Made by a program: the position numbers and the translations under genes. From positions 930,001 to 994,000 of the forward strand of contig NC_009655.1 in assembly GCF_000017245.1 (NCBI RefSeq): a stretch of 64,000 nucleotides of DNA, in the 5' to 3' direction. Position 1 is the first letter of the stretch. Every line of letters begins with the position of its first letter. The stretch is from Actinobacillus succinogenes 130Z. GTDB taxonomy: Bacteria; Pseudomonadota; Gammaproteobacteria; Enterobacterales; Pasteurellaceae. Under the pieces are notes generated by a model that was not told where the DNA came from, did not search any database, and worked only from the letters and a program-made list of their open reading frames with translations. Below, piece by piece: positions 43,916 through 51,855 of the stretch.

Positions 43916-44881
43916 TTATTTATTGGCAATAATCACCGCCCGCTTCGGCGCCGGATAACCTTCGATAGTTTTGCTGTGATCCTGCGGGTCTAAAAAATCA
44001 ATCAGGCTTTCATTGTTCAGCCAATCGGTTTTCCGTTGTTCTTCAAGGGTAGTGACCGCTTCATCGACGCAGCGAATATTAGTGAAGCCCGATTTGCCCA
44101 GCCAGTTGATTAAACAGGCTACCGACGGAATGAAATAGACGTTTTTCATTTTGGCGTAACGGTCTGCCGGCACTAAGACGGTATTTTCATCGCCGTCAAT
44201 AACCAAGGTTTCCAGCACCAGTTCGCCGCCTTTGCGTAATTGATTTTTCAGTTGGGTGAGATGATCCAGCGGTGATTTGCGATGATACAACACGCCCATG
44301 GAAAATACCGTATCAAACACGCCGAGAGGTTGCATTTCTTCAATACCTAAAGGAATTAAATTAGCGCGACGATCGTTATTCAGCAGTTTACGCACCGCTT
44401 CGAACTGACACAGAAACAGTTCGGTCGGGTCGATGCCCACCACCGTTTTTGCTCCTTCGCCCACCATACGCCACATGTGGTAACCGCTGCCGCAACCCAC
44501 ATCCAACACGGTGCGATCCTGTAACGGCGCTAAGTGAGGCAGTACTCGTTGCCATTTAAAATCGGAACGCCATTCGCAATCCACATGAATACCGTATAGA
44601 TGGTAAGGGCCTTTGCGCCACGGCATCAGTTGTTGCAAATGGTGAATAATACGTTGCCGTTCGCCTTCGGAAAGCGGCAAAGTGCGGTCGGATTTGACCG
44701 CATTTTTGAGATCAAGATGATCCGCTGTTAATTCCGGTAAAAAATCCACGATTTTTGCCCATTTGGCATATTCGCCGTGAGTGTTTTTTTCCCAGTTTTT
44801 CAGCTGTAACGGTAAGGTTTCCAGCCAGGCGGATAAATTAGAGGTGGCAATTTGCCGATAAAACGGACGAAAATCGATCAT
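43916..44881 (-). CDS. cmoB: tRNA U34 carboxymethyltransferase CmoB
   Basis: Transfers a carboxymethyl group from carboxy-SAM to 5-hydroxyuridine 34, giving cmo5U. It opens MIDFRPFYRQIATSNLSAWLETLP, contains LMPWRKGPYHLYGIHVDCEWRSDFKW and the SAM-binding VLDVGCGSGYHMWRM (near residue 125), and then GIDPTELFLCQFEA. It is 321 residues (E. coli 323). The start overlaps the end of putP by four bases on the same strand. Confidence 0.96.
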   Translation of the reverse strand: MIDFRPFYRQIATSNLSAWLETLPLQLKNWEKNTHGEYAKWAKIVDFLPELTADHLDLKNAVKSDRTLPLSEGERQRIIHHLQQLMPWRKGPYHLYGIHVDCEWRSDFKWQRVLPHLAPLQDRTVLDVGCGSGYHMWRMVGEGAKTVVGIDPTELFLCQFEAVRKLLNNDRRANLIPLGIEEMQPLGVFDTVFSMGVLYHRKSPLDHLTQLKNQLRKGGELVLETLVIDGDENTVLVPADRYAKMKNVYFIPSVACLINWLGKSGFTNIRCVDEAVTTLEEQRKTDWLNNESLIDFLDPQDHSKTIEGYPAPKRAVIIANK

Positions 44882-46392
44882 TGGGCGTCCTTATAGGCTT
44901 GGTTGGCTCGGTTGAAGGTCTCTTCAATTTGCCGCTCAGGTTTTGGCGACAGTAATGATACGATAATGACGCTTAGCGACGCTAAGCCGAAAGCGGGAAT
45001 CATTTCATAAACACCATGCCAAATGCTGTCTGCCGGTACCCAGTGTTTCCAGCCGAAAACTATAACGGCACCGACCAACATACCTGCCATCGCGCCGCTT
45101 GAGGTCATACGTTTCCAAAATAAAGAGAGCAACACTACCGGACCGAATGCGCTGCCGAAACCCGCCCAGGCAAACTCGACCAATTTCAATACTTTATTGT
45201 TTTCGTCCTGCGCAATCCAAATGGCGAGTCCCGCGATGGTTAACACCATGATACGTCCCAGCCATACCAATTCTTTATCGGACGCCCCGGGACGGATAAA
45301 TCCTTTGTAAAAATCTTCCGTAATGGCGCTGGAGGCGATTAATAATTGACAACTGAGCGTGCTCATTACTGCGGCTAAAATAGCGGACAGTAGAATTCCT
45401 GCAATCCAAGGGTTAAACAATAATTTTGACAGTTCGATAAAGACCTGTTCGTGTTCAGCGTTAACGGTAGCTGCAACTTCCGGATTGGCATGAAAATAGG
45501 CGATGCCGAAAAAACCGATACCGATGGCGCCGAGTAAGCAGAGTATCATCCATGTCATACTGATACGGCGGGCTTTATTGAGCGATTTGGCGGAATAGGC
45601 GGCCATGAAACGCGCTAAAATATGAGGTTGTCCGAAATAACCTAATCCCCATGCGGCCAGACTGAATAAACCGAGAGGCGTCGTTCCGGTGAATAAGTCG
45701 GTGAAATCCTTGTTTGCCGCCAGTTCCGCCTGGGCGATAGTGAATGTGAAAGCATCCAATCCGCCGATGTTGATGATAATGAAAACCGGAGTAAGAATCA
45801 GGGCGAAAATCATCAATGTGGCTTGAATGGTGTCGGTCCAGCTTACCGCTAAAAAGCCGCCGATAAACGTATAAATAACGGTTGCCAACGCACCGTACCA
45901 GAGGGCGGTATGATAATTCACCGAAAACAGGTTTTGGAACAGTTTGGCTCCGGCAACGACACCGGATGAGCAATAAATGGTAAAAAACACCAGAATAATT
46001 GTGGCGGAAGTTATTTTTAACAATTTATGGCTGGTACCGAAGCGGCTGTGGAAGTATTCGGGCAACGTGAGCGCATTGTCGTTAAATTCCGTGTGAACGC
46101 GTAAACGTCCCGCGACAAAACGCCAGTTGCAATAGGCGCCGAGAGTCAGTCCGATGGCAATCCAGCCTTCGATTAATCCGGCCGCATAAACCGCTCCGGG
46201 TAGCCCCATTAACAGCCAGCCGGACATATCCGAGGCACCGGCGGACATGGCGGTGACAAAGCTACCCAAGCGACGACCGCCCAGAATATAATCGGAAAGA
46301 TTAGAGGTGTAACGATAGGCGAGGAAGCCGATGGCTATCATACCCATGATATAAACAGTAAACGTAATAAGGGTTGGATCAAGTCCAAACAT
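44878..46392 (-). CDS. putP: Sodium/proline symporter
   Basis: Sodium:solute symporter of 504 residues with about 13 membrane segments. PutP-like blocks: YILGGRRLGSFVTAMSAGASDMSGWLLMGLPGAVY, GLGYFGQPHILARFMA, ILSAILAAVMSTLSCQLLIASSAITEDFYK and VEFAWAGFGSAFGPVVLLSLFWKR. It lies upstream of and overlaps cmoB, an unusual partner with which it is probably cotranscribed. No putA is present here. Confidence 0.93.
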   Translation of the reverse strand: MFGLDPTLITFTVYIMGMIAIGFLAYRYTSNLSDYILGGRRLGSFVTAMSAGASDMSGWLLMGLPGAVYAAGLIEGWIAIGLTLGAYCNWRFVAGRLRVHTEFNDNALTLPEYFHSRFGTSHKLLKITSATIILVFFTIYCSSGVVAGAKLFQNLFSVNYHTALWYGALATVIYTFIGGFLAVSWTDTIQATLMIFALILTPVFIIINIGGLDAFTFTIAQAELAANKDFTDLFTGTTPLGLFSLAAWGLGYFGQPHILARFMAAYSAKSLNKARRISMTWMILCLLGAIGIGFFGIAYFHANPEVAATVNAEHEQVFIELSKLLFNPWIAGILLSAILAAVMSTLSCQLLIASSAITEDFYKGFIRPGASDKELVWLGRIMVLTIAGLAIWIAQDENNKVLKLVEFAWAGFGSAFGPVVLLSLFWKRMTSSGAMAGMLVGAVIVFGWKHWVPADSIWHGVYEMIPAFGLASLSVIIVSLLSPKPERQIEETFNRANQAYKDAQ

Positions 46393-46646
46393 GAAAAACT
46401 CCGGAAATTATGATTTTTTATTGGTAATCCTTGAAAAAGAATTGCTCACCCTTTTAGTCCGTCGACAAAGTCAGCGTTTGATTCAAAAAGTTTTGCTTTT
46501 TGTGACCGCACCGGTATACGGCGATGGAAGGGTGATTTTTACGCTAAATTTGAGAAAGGTCACATTTTACATGAATTCCGCTTGTTTTTCTATTTTGCTT
46601 TTCGTTATCCTTATAAGATTAATCAGATGTAATTTTCAGGTAGTAT
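46393..46646. other. Intergenic region between putP and rng
   Basis: Divergent promoter space of 254 bases. A reading frame begins at 46391 and runs into rng in another frame, but it has no ribosome site or recognisable protein pattern. TGTGACCGCACCGG near 46500 is a degenerate uptake signal. Nothing else is visible. Confidence 0.5.
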
Positions 46647-48125
46647 ATGAATTCAGTAGAGTTGTTAGTCAATGTAACGCCGAACGAAACCCGCGTGGCA
46701 TTAATGGATAATGCGGAATTAAAGGAAGTGCATATTGAACGTCAGGCAAAACGCGGGATTGTCGGGAATATTTATAAGGGCAAGGTAACACGGGTATTGC
46801 CGGGTATGCAGTCGGCGTTTGTGGATATCGGCTTGGATAAAGCGGCATTTTTACATGCATCGGATATTGTCAGTTACACGGAATGCGTCGATGAAAACGA
46901 ACAAAAGCAGTTCGTAGTAAAAGATATTGTGGAACTGGTGCGGGAAGGGCAGGATTTGGTAGTTCAGGTAGTGAAAGATCCTATCAGCACCAAAGGCGCC
47001 CGTTTAACTACCGATATTACCTTGCCGTCCCGCTATTTGGTGTTTATGCCGGAAAACAGCCATGTGGGCGTGTCGCAACGCATTGAAAGCGAAGAAGAAC
47101 GGGCTCGCTTGAAAGCCTTGGTAGAACCTTATTGTGACGAATTAGGCGGCTATATTATTCGTACCGCGGCGGAAGGGGTGACGGAAGCGGAATTAAAACA
47201 AGACGCGGATTTTTTAAAGCGTGTATGGCTGAAAGTATTGGAACGTAAACGTAAATATCCGACCCGTTCCATGATTTATGGCGAGCTGGCGCTGGCACAA
47301 CGGGTGTTGCGGGATTTCATCGGTCAAGGTATCGAAAAAATCCGAATCGATTCTAAGCTTTGTTTCAATGAAGTGAAAGAATTTACCGAAGAATTTATGC
47401 CGGAGCTGACGGATAAATTAGTGCTGTATTCCGGTAATAATCAACCGCTGTTTGATGTGTACGGTGTGGAATCGGCAATTAATGCTGCGCTGAATAAACG
47501 GGTGAACCTGAAATCCGGCGGTTATCTCATTATCGAACAAACGGAAGCGATGACCACTATCGATATTAATACCGGCGCATTTGTAGGGCACCGTAATCTG
47601 GAAGAGACGATTTTCAATACCAATATCGAAGCTACCAAAGCCATTGCCCAGCAGCTGCAATTGCGTAATCTAGGCGGTATTATCATCATTGATTTCATAG
47701 ATATGCAAACGGACGATCACCGTAACCGCGTGATTCGTTCCTTGGAAGAGGCTTTAACGCGCGATCGTGTTAAAACCAATGTTAACGGCTTCACTCAGTT
47801 AGGTCTGGTGGAAATGACCCGTAAGCGTACCCGTGAAAGTTTGGAACATATTCTGTGCAGTGATTGTCCCGCCTGTCAGGGCCGTGGACACGTGAAAACC
47901 GTGGAAACCGTATGCTATGAAATTATGCGTGAAATTATCCGCGTTCATCATCTGTTTGCCAGTGAGATATTTACGGTTTACGCTTCGCCGGCGGTGGCGG
48001 AATATTTGATCAATGAAGAAAGCCACGGTTTGCTGGCGGAAACCGAAGTCTTTATTGGTAAACGAGTGCAGATTAAATCCGAAGTTTTTTACCACCAGGA
48101 ACAATTTGATGTTGTGGTGATGTAA
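46647..48125 (+). CDS. rng: Ribonuclease G
   Basis: Endoribonuclease that matures the 5' end of 16S rRNA. The S1 RNA-binding domain is seen in GNIYKGKVTRVLPGMQSAFVDIGLDKAAFLHASDI. The catalytic DNase-I-like part has TTIDINTGAFVGHRN and GGIIIIDFIDMQ with the metal-binding Asp residues. The zinc-link cysteines are in CSDCPACQGRG. It is 492 residues (E. coli 489) without the long RNase E tail. A GGTAGTAT site precedes the ATG. Confidence 0.95.
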   Translation: MNSVELLVNVTPNETRVALMDNAELKEVHIERQAKRGIVGNIYKGKVTRVLPGMQSAFVDIGLDKAAFLHASDIVSYTECVDENEQKQFVVKDIVELVREGQDLVVQVVKDPISTKGARLTTDITLPSRYLVFMPENSHVGVSQRIESEEERARLKALVEPYCDELGGYIIRTAAEGVTEAELKQDADFLKRVWLKVLERKRKYPTRSMIYGELALAQRVLRDFIGQGIEKIRIDSKLCFNEVKEFTEEFMPELTDKLVLYSGNNQPLFDVYGVESAINAALNKRVNLKSGGYLIIEQTEAMTTIDINTGAFVGHRNLEETIFNTNIEATKAIAQQLQLRNLGGIIIIDFIDMQTDDHRNRVIRSLEEALTRDRVKTNVNGFTQLGLVEMTRKRTRESLEHILCSDCPACQGRGHVKTVETVCYEIMREIIRVHHLFASEIFTVYASPAVAEYLINEESHGLLAETEVFIGKRVQIKSEVFYHQEQFDVVVM

Positions 48126-48145
48126 TTTCATCAGTGGTGTAACAA

Positions 48146-48201
48146 AGTGCGGTCGATTTTTTCCAAGGTTTTAAAATTATGTTAAAATCGACCGCACTTT
48201 T
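48146..48201. terminator. rng terminator with paired uptake signals
   Basis: AAAGTGCGGTCGATTTT and AAAATCGACCGCACTTT frame a 21-base A/T-rich loop with a partial inner stem, followed by TTT. Confidence 0.75.
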
Positions 48202-48270
48202 TTATGGCTTTTGTACTTATAAATCTTCAATAAAAGCCGTGAATCATCATTTTTTTATTTAGAGAAGAAT

Positions 48271-49719
48271 ATGTTAAATACCGTCCAAAGTTCTTTACTG
48301 ACCAACAGCAACCTCTCCTTAACCGATATCCCGAATATTTTTGATTTAATGTCTCACCGCCGTATTGATTACGCGGATCTTTATTTTCAGCTCAGCCGGG
48401 ATGAAAATTGGGTGCTGGAAGACGGAATTATCCGAGAAGGCGGATTTCATATTGATCGCGGGGTCGGTGTGCGGGCGGTGAGCGGTGAGAAAACCGGCTT
48501 TGCCTATTCCGATCAAATTAATTCGGCAAGTTTGTGCCAATGTGCCAATGCGGTGAAAGGAATTGCGGTAACGAGCGAACAACGTATTATTCAGCCTGTG
48601 ATGTTAACGCCTGTGCAAGCGGTGCAACGCTATGCCGCGATTAATCCGTTGGATACTTTAACTAAAGAACAGAAAATCGATTTATTACGTCTGGTTGATC
48701 GCACCGCGCGTGCCGAAAGCCGATATGTCACAAAAGTGAGCGCAAATTTGACCGCACTTTACGAAGAAGTGCTGGTGGCGGCGACCGACGGTACGCTGGC
48801 GGCGGATATCCGTCCGCTGGTGCGGTTATCGGTTTCCGTGCTGGTGGAAAAAGACGGCAAACGGGAACGGGGCAGTGCAGGGGTCGGCGGACGGGTTAGT
48901 CTGAATTGGTTCTTCGATGATTTCAACGGTGAAATGCGTGCCGTATATTTTGCCAAAGAAGCGGTTCGTCAGGCATTGGTGAATGTCGGTGCCGTTGCCG
49001 CACCTTCCGGTTTAATGCCGGTGGTGCTGGGAGCGGGCTGGCCGGGCGTGTTATTGCACGAGGCGGTAGGACACGGCTTGGAAGGGGATTTCAACCGCAA
49101 ACAAAGTTCGTTGTTCAGCGGCAAGATTGGGCAGTTGGTGACATCGCCGTTGTGTACCATTGTGGACGACGGTACCTTGCAAAACCGTCGTGGCTCTATG
49201 ACTATTGATGATGAAGGCGTACCAAGCCAATGCAATGTGCTGATTAAAAACGGCGTGCTGCAGGGATATATGCAGGACAAAATGAATGCGCGTTTGATGG
49301 GCGTGCAGCCGACGGGTAACGGCCGGCGTGAAAGTTACGCCCATTTACCGATGCCGCGTATGACGAATACTTATATGCTGGCGGGCGAAAGCCGTTTTGA
49401 TGACATTATTACGTCGGTGGATTACGGTATTTTCGCGCCGCATTTCGGCGGCGGACAGGTGGATATTACTTCGGGTAAATTTACCTTTTCCATGTCGGAA
49501 GCCTATTTGATTGAGAAAGGTAAAATCACCAAACCGGTGAAAGGCGCTACCATGATCGGCAACGGTATCGAAGTGATGCAGCAGATTTCCATGGTGGGTA
49601 ACGAGCTGGAAATCGATCACGGCATCGGCGTATGCGGCAAAGACGGACAAAGCGTTCCCGTCGGTGTGGGCCAGCCGGTTTGTAAGATTGAAAAAATCAC
49701 TGTGGGCGGAACGAATTAA
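48271..49719 (+). CDS. tldD: Metalloprotease TldD
   Basis: Subunit of the TldD/TldE zinc protease, which processes modified peptides and CcdA antitoxin in E. coli. The zinc motif is in LLHEAVGHGLEGDFNR (near residue 263), and the third ligand is expected in the C-terminal part. Other family blocks: GVGVRAVSGEKTGFAYS and RRGSMTIDDEGVPSQ. It is 482 residues, full length. Its partner TldE/PmbA is not in this window. Confidence 0.95.
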   Translation: MLNTVQSSLLTNSNLSLTDIPNIFDLMSHRRIDYADLYFQLSRDENWVLEDGIIREGGFHIDRGVGVRAVSGEKTGFAYSDQINSASLCQCANAVKGIAVTSEQRIIQPVMLTPVQAVQRYAAINPLDTLTKEQKIDLLRLVDRTARAESRYVTKVSANLTALYEEVLVAATDGTLAADIRPLVRLSVSVLVEKDGKRERGSAGVGGRVSLNWFFDDFNGEMRAVYFAKEAVRQALVNVGAVAAPSGLMPVVLGAGWPGVLLHEAVGHGLEGDFNRKQSSLFSGKIGQLVTSPLCTIVDDGTLQNRRGSMTIDDEGVPSQCNVLIKNGVLQGYMQDKMNARLMGVQPTGNGRRESYAHLPMPRMTNTYMLAGESRFDDIITSVDYGIFAPHFGGGQVDITSGKFTFSMSEAYLIEKGKITKPVKGATMIGNGIEVMQQISMVGNELEIDHGIGVCGKDGQSVPVGVGQPVCKIEKITVGGTN

Positions 49720-50161
49720 GTTCTTCTTTTTTTATTGAAATCGAATCTCAGTGATAGGAACTTACTTTTTTCTTTGCGTTGCCAAAGAAAAAAGTAAGCG
49801 AAAACGGGGTCGAGCTGTCACTAAAATTCCATTCTGAAATTGTTTATAAAAACATTTAAATTTTTGACCGCACTTTGTTGCTGTGTTCGATCAAAAATAT
49901 GCGTCTCCCGTCTGAGATACCTGAGCGACTTAAAATTTTCAGGAAAATAAGTTTGTTTGAGCCAAGCGAGTTTACTTATTTTCCGTTAAGAAAATTTTAA
50001 TCAAGCGAAGAGCCGCATCGAAGTCGGGCGTGTTCTTTGGTTACTTGCTTGCACGGGCAAGAACGTAAATAACAAATTGAATTTTTATTCAAAATAATTG
50101 CATAATAAATCAAAAAGGCGTAACCTACCACCAAACATCATCATCCAAAAGGACAATACAA
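49720..50161. repeat. Non-coding repeat-like region between tldD and argD
   Basis: A perfect 16-bp hairpin occupies 49761-49798 (CTTACTTTTTTCTTTG, loop CGTTGC). One uptake signal lies at about 49866-49876. A large two-part inverted repeat spans 49930-50000, with outer arms TTAAAATTTTC / GAAAATTTTAA and inner arms GAAAATAAGT / ACTTATTTTC. No reading frame with protein character is seen. The pattern is like dispersed intergenic repeats seen in this family, but only this copy is in the window. Confidence 0.55.
50078..50112 (+). promoter_or_regulatory. Tandem ARG boxes of argD
   Basis: TGAATTTTTATTCA (50078-50091) is a perfect ARG box. TGCATAATAAATCA (50099-50112) matches eight of the ten fixed positions. 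The start-to-start distance is 21 bp, as in ArgR-controlled promoters. Confidence 0.8.
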
Positions 50162-51361
50162 ATGACACAATATACCCGCAGTAAATTTGATGAAGTAATG
50201 ATACCCAACTACAATCCCGCCAATTTTGTACCGGTAAAAGGAAAAGGGAGTCGAGTGTGGGATCAAAACGGGCGTGAATATATCGACTTTACCAGCGGAA
50301 TCGCAGTGAATGCCTTGGGTCATTGTGCGGATGAAGTTGTTGCCGTATTAAAGGAGCAGGGCGAAAAATTATGGCATTCCAGTAATTGGTTCACCAGCGA
50401 ACCGACATTGGAACTCGGCGATAAATTAGTCGCCAATACTTTTGCCGAACGTGTGATGTTTGCCAATTCCGGTGCCGAAGCCAATGAAGCAGCGCTGAAA
50501 CTGGCTCGGCGTTATGCGGTAGATCGTTTCGGTTATCAAAAATACAACATTATTTCCTTCAAACAGAGTTTTCACGGTCGGACTTTATTCACTGTCAGCG
50601 TGGGCGGACAACCGAAGTATTCCGATGGATTCGGTCCGAAACCGGCGGGCATTATTCATGTGCCGTTTAATGATTTAGAGGCCGTAAAAGCAGTGATCGA
50701 CGATCATACCTGTGCGATTATCGTGGAACCGATTCAAGGTGAAAGCGGCGTGATTCCCGCGAAAAAAGAATTTCTGCAGGGCTTACGGGAACTTTGCGAT
50801 GAATATAATGCGCTGCTGATTTTCGATGAAGTGCAAACCGGCGTCGGACGTACCGGCGCATTATATGCTTATCAAAAATTCGGCGTGACGCCGGATATTT
50901 TAACGTCTGCAAAAGCCTTGGCGAACGGATTTCCGATTAGCGCGATGATGACTACGGCCGACATCGCTAAGAGTTTTGCGCCGGGCGTTCACGGCACGAC
51001 TTTCGGCGGTAATCCGTTGGCTTGCGCTATCGGCTCGAAAGTGGTGGATATTATTGCGCAGCCGGAATTTTTAGCCGGTGTTAACCGCACTTCCGAGTTC
51101 TTTAAAGCTCAGTTACGCCGATTAAACGAACGGTTCGATTTATTTACCGATGTGCGCGGTGAAGGTTTGTTGATTGGCGCCGAGTTAATCGAAAAATATC
51201 ACGGCAGAGCGGCAGAATTCGTTAAAGCTTGCGCTGATAACGGGTTAATGATTTTAGTCGCAGGCCCGAATGTATTGCGCTTTGCGCCGGCGCTGAATAT
51301 TTCACAGGAAGAGGTGATGACGGGAATTGAAAAACTCGCAAAAGCATTGGCGGCATTCTGA
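50162..51361 (+). CDS. argD: Acetylornithine / succinyldiaminopimelate aminotransferase
   Basis: PLP-dependent class III aminotransferase used in arginine and, usually, lysine synthesis. Motifs: DFTSGIAVNALGHC, FANSGAEANEAALKLARR, IIVEPIQGESGVIPA, LIFDEVQTGVGRTG and the PLP lysine in ILTSAKALANGFPISA (near 252). It is 399 residues. An AAAGGACAAT site precedes the ATG. The ARG boxes upstream support the arginine role. Confidence 0.94.
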   Translation: MTQYTRSKFDEVMIPNYNPANFVPVKGKGSRVWDQNGREYIDFTSGIAVNALGHCADEVVAVLKEQGEKLWHSSNWFTSEPTLELGDKLVANTFAERVMFANSGAEANEAALKLARRYAVDRFGYQKYNIISFKQSFHGRTLFTVSVGGQPKYSDGFGPKPAGIIHVPFNDLEAVKAVIDDHTCAIIVEPIQGESGVIPAKKEFLQGLRELCDEYNALLIFDEVQTGVGRTGALYAYQKFGVTPDILTSAKALANGFPISAMMTTADIAKSFAPGVHGTTFGGNPLACAIGSKVVDIIAQPEFLAGVNRTSEFFKAQLRRLNERFDLFTDVRGEGLLIGAELIEKYHGRAAEFVKACADNGLMILVAGPNVLRFAPALNISQEEVMTGIEKLAKALAAF

Positions 51362-51389
51362 TTTCTAACGTTGAAGAATTAATAAATTA

Positions 51390-51418
51390 AAAGTCGGTTA
51401 TTACCGGCTTTATTTTTT
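51390..51418 (+). terminator. argD terminator
   Basis: AAAGTCGGTTATTACCGGCTTTATTTTT: an AGTCGG / CCGGCT stem around a short loop followed by a T-rich run, about 30 bases after the argD stop. Confidence 0.7.
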
Positions 51419-51503
51419 AATATATTTTAAGATTAATAACTTATTGATAAATAAGCATTTAAATTATTTTTACAAAATATTGAGATTATTTTGAATAAAT
51501 TTC

Positions 51504-51532
51504 TTGACATAGATTTACATTAACCTTACAAT
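51504..51532 (+). promoter_or_regulatory. Strong orphan promoter
   Basis: TTGACA (51504-51509), 17-base spacer and TACAAT (51527-51532) form a near-consensus sigma-70 promoter. No gene start lies within reach, only a terminator 70 bases downstream. Confidence 0.7.
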
Positions 51533-51538
51533 TCACCG

Positions 51539-51628
51539 CGTTTAACGTTGTGATGATGTTAAACGAATATAAGTATTTTATTCATAAAACCCCTTTTTAC
51601 GCCGGATTCCCTTAGTCCGGCTTTTTTT
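51539..51628 (+). ncRNA. Candidate small RNA of about 90 nt
   Basis: It starts about seven bases after a consensus-like promoter and ends at a clear intrinsic terminator (GCCGGA, 9-base loop, TCCGGC, then seven T). A 5' hairpin (TTTAAC 51541-51546 with GTTAAA 51558-51563) is followed by an A/U-rich single-stranded stretch and the terminator. This is the usual layout of an Hfq-type trans-acting sRNA. A 20-codon frame (ATG at 51554) has no ribosome site and ends inside the terminator. I do not recognise the family. Confidence 0.5.
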
Positions 51629-51855
51629 ATGGTCGAAATTTGAAATAATCTTCAAAACAGTTGTTTTTTTATATTATTGTTACGTGCCGTAAATCGTTTG
51701 CCTTTTCACAGCTATTGACATCTTAAATTTGGAAAACACGGCGTTTTTTGACCGCATTTTTCTGCAATAAACAAATAAAATACAAAATTATTCTAGTTAA
51801 ATCCGCCTGTTTTCGTTAAAATTCCTATAACTTAATCGTTTCAGGAGGATTTTTT
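51629..51855. promoter_or_regulatory. Upstream region of scrA
   Basis: A/T-rich stretch of about 230 bases with TTGACA at 51715-51720 and a degenerate uptake signal (TTTTGACCGCATTTT). No inverted repeat resembling a LacI-type ScrR operator could be made out. AGGAGG immediately precedes the scrA start. Confidence 0.4.

Noticed and set aside
46391..46711. 106-residue gene before rng
   Set aside because: It overlaps the start of rng in another frame and has no ribosome site or family resemblance.
51554..51616. 20-codon leader peptide upstream of scrA
   Set aside because: No ribosome site precedes it, its stop lies inside a terminator, and there is no run of a regulatory codon.
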